From: Diacronema lutheri
Lineage: Eukaryota > Haptophyta > Pavlovophyceae > Pavlovales > Pavlovaceae
Assembly (NCBI GenBank): GCA_019448385.1
Contig: JAGTXO010000034.1
Span: 62,001 to 126,000 of the forward strand
Reading direction: 5' to 3'
DNA length: 64,000 bases
Part shown: positions 62,782 through 64,000 of the stretch, in pieces
How positions within the stretch are numbered: the first letter of the stretch is position 1
How the letters are laid out: the number at the start of each line of letters is the position of its first letter
The notes under the pieces: generated by a model
What the model saw: the letters and a program-made list of their open reading frames with translations, nothing else
The model's database searches: none
What the model was told of the DNA's origin: nothing
Made by a program: the position numbers and the translations under genes

Positions 62782-64000
62782 ATGTCGGAGAGGCTGTCGG
62801 CCGAGGAGAACGTGGCGATCGCGGCGGCGTCGGCGGTGATCACGACCCTCACGCTGCAGCCCACCCTCTACTGGAAGACGGCCGCCGCGCATCGGCTGCC
62901 CTTTTCGCTCAATCCGGCCGTCGTGTACCGCGGCACGGGCGCGTCGCTCGCCAACGAGGTCGTGCAGATGGGCATGCAGTTCTTCGTCACGGGCGTGGCC
63001 AAGCGCGCGTTTGCCGCGCGCGCCGATGGCGCCGCGCCACCCGCCAGCGCCGACCCGGCCACCGACAACCCTGCCCCCGCACCCATCGCGTGCGTCGCGC
63101 CGCTCGAGCTGCCCGTCGCCGGGATCGGCTCGACGTCGGCCGCGCTCCCGCCTTCGCGGCTGATCGCGCAGCGCGCGTCCGAGCGGCTCGAGCGCGCCGA
63201 GCACACGCCGCCGCCGCCGCCCTGCTCGCCGCCACCGTGCGCCCCGCCCGCGCGCGCGTCGCCCATCGCGACGATTGGCGCGGCGATGCTCGGCGGTGCG
63301 CTCACGGCGGTGGTGGCGTGCCCGATCGAGCTGGTGATGATCCAGCAGCAGATGCACGGGACGCGCGGCTTTCAGACCATCGCGCACATCGTCGCCGCGC
63401 GCCCGCTGCACCCGCCGCCCGCCGCGCGCGCGCTCGCCGCGGCGGCCGCGGCCGCCGCCAGCGCGGCGCGCTCGGTGGCCGACGAGGGCCTCGCGACGCA
63501 GCGGGGGAGCGCAGCGGGCGCGCCGCGCCGGCTGCTCCGCGGCCTCGCGCCAACGATGGCGCGCGACGCGGGCTACGTCGGCGGCATGCTCGGCGTGACG
63601 CCGCTCGTGCAGCACGCGCTCGAGGAGCGGCGGGCGCAGCGCGCCAACGGCGCGCACGGCGCGGCGTGGGCGAGGGCGGCGGGTGGAGGCGCGCAGCGCG
63701 GCGGCGACGGGCGCGGCGCGGGCGCTGACGAGGGCGGCGGGCCGAGCGGCGCGCCCGGCGCGCCGCACGGCGCCGGCCCGCCGTCGCGCGCCACGTCGCT
63801 GTGCGCGTCGGTCGTGGGCGGCACGTCGGGCGCGCTGCTCTCGCACCCGTTTGACGTCGTCAAGTCGTGCATGCAGGGCGACCTGTGCGGCAGCCGGTAC
63901 GGCGCGCGCGCGGCGGACGTGGCGCTCGCGCTCGTGCGCGAGCGTGGGCTGCGCGGGCTGATGGCGGGCTGCTGGTGGCGCACGCTCAACATCACGATCT
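62782..64000 (+). CDS. SLC25-like mitochondrial carrier, 3' end outside the window
   Basis: Open from ATG 62782 to the window edge (406 residues seen). Mitochondrial-carrier repeats are recognisable: ITTLTLQPTLYWKTAAAHRL (first, divergent Px(D/E)xx(K/R) box), then VVACPIELVMIQQQMHG and LLSHPFDVVKSCMQGDL (clear second and third boxes), each followed by a G-rich matrix segment and a second helix (GLAPTMARDAGYVGGM, GLRGLMAGCWWRTLNI). Family members number about 300 residues; this one is longer because of Ala/Pro inserts after the first and second repeats. Role: inner-membrane transport of a metabolite; the substrate-contact residues cannot be assigned confidently. The first box has T-L-Y in place of the usual D/E-x-x, so it may be a non-canonical carrier. 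Confidence 0.72.
   Translation, partial: MSERLSAEENVAIAAASAVITTLTLQPTLYWKTAAAHRLPFSLNPAVVYRGTGASLANEVVQMGMQFFVTGVAKRAFAARADGAAPPASADPATDNPAPAPIACVAPLELPVAGIGSTSAALPPSRLIAQRASERLERAEHTPPPPPCSPPPCAPPARASPIATIGAAMLGGALTAVVACPIELVMIQQQMHGTRGFQTIAHIVAARPLHPPPAARALAAAAAAAASAARSVADEGLATQRGSAAGAPRRLLRGLAPTMARDAGYVGGMLGVTPLVQHALEERRAQRANGAHGAAWARAAGGGAQRGGDGRGAGADEGGGPSGAPGAPHGAGPPSRATSLCASVVGGTSGALLSHPFDVVKSCMQGDLCGSRYGARAADVALALVRERGLRGLMAGCWWRTLNITI

Noticed and set aside
62370-63728. Plus-strand 452-codon frame and opposing 420-codon minus frame
   Set aside because: Both are Arg/Ala shadows of PNO1 exon 1 and of the carrier gene, whose true frame starts at 62782 and is still open at the window edge.
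1-64000. Bacterial (actinobacterial-like) origin because of GC content
   Set aside because: Spliced genes with matched phases, PNO1, TTLL-like, HDAC and SLC25-like genes show a eukaryotic nucleus.

Overview
This window is nuclear DNA from a very GC-rich unicellular eukaryote. Bacteria are ruled out by spliced genes whose exon phases I could match across many introns. The best guess is a flagellated microalga of the haptophyte type. The reasons are GC-saturated third codon positions, donors mostly of the form GTGCGC, several probable GC-AG introns, long C homopolymers on the sense strand ahead of splice acceptors, and several genes of cilium or basal-body type. The lineage is an inference; no ribosomal RNA or organelle gene is present to test it.

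Layout. 1-19.3 kb is a dense gene block: the end of a type-II Hsp40, a seven-exon GT77-like glycosyltransferase, a GARP/MYB transcription factor, a SAP/J/DnaJ-X protein, a class II histone deacetylase, a DNAJC17-like splicing co-chaperone and a coiled-coil protein. 19.4-26.3 kb is a poorer, less GC-rich stretch with decayed coding traces: an unrecognised broken gene, two broken copies of an algal repeat family, a TnpB/Fanzor-like C-terminus beside a cluster of strong inverted repeats, and a mosaic of fragments copied from genes further right. 26.4-30.9 kb is a membrane LRR protein on the minus strand whose leucine-rich repeats are mostly one exon each; it is followed in the protein by a 1.7-kb Pro/Ser minisatellite linker and one transmembrane helix. 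30.9-35.1 kb holds a secreted-protein-like reading frame, a broken YqaJ-type exonuclease region and an acidic-tailed unknown protein.

35.5-64 kb is again compact: a zinc-knuckle/RS protein with a C-terminal J domain, a MORN protein, a CS-domain protein, a TPR protein, a TTLL4-like ligase, two small membrane proteins, one 14.9-kb single-exon gene for a giant Sfi1-like centrin-binding-repeat protein, an FKBP, PNO1 and the start of an SLC25-like carrier.

Themes. Neighbours are often packed head-to-head (13 to 175 bp between start codons) or tail-to-tail (0 to 79 bp between stop codons). Four different J-domain proteins lie within the first 38 kb. TTLL, MORN and Sfi1-like genes fit a flagellum/basal-body programme. 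The zinc-knuckle/J protein and DNAJC17 suggest splicing-linked chaperones. Exon boundaries come from reading the sequence and phase matching, not from transcripts.
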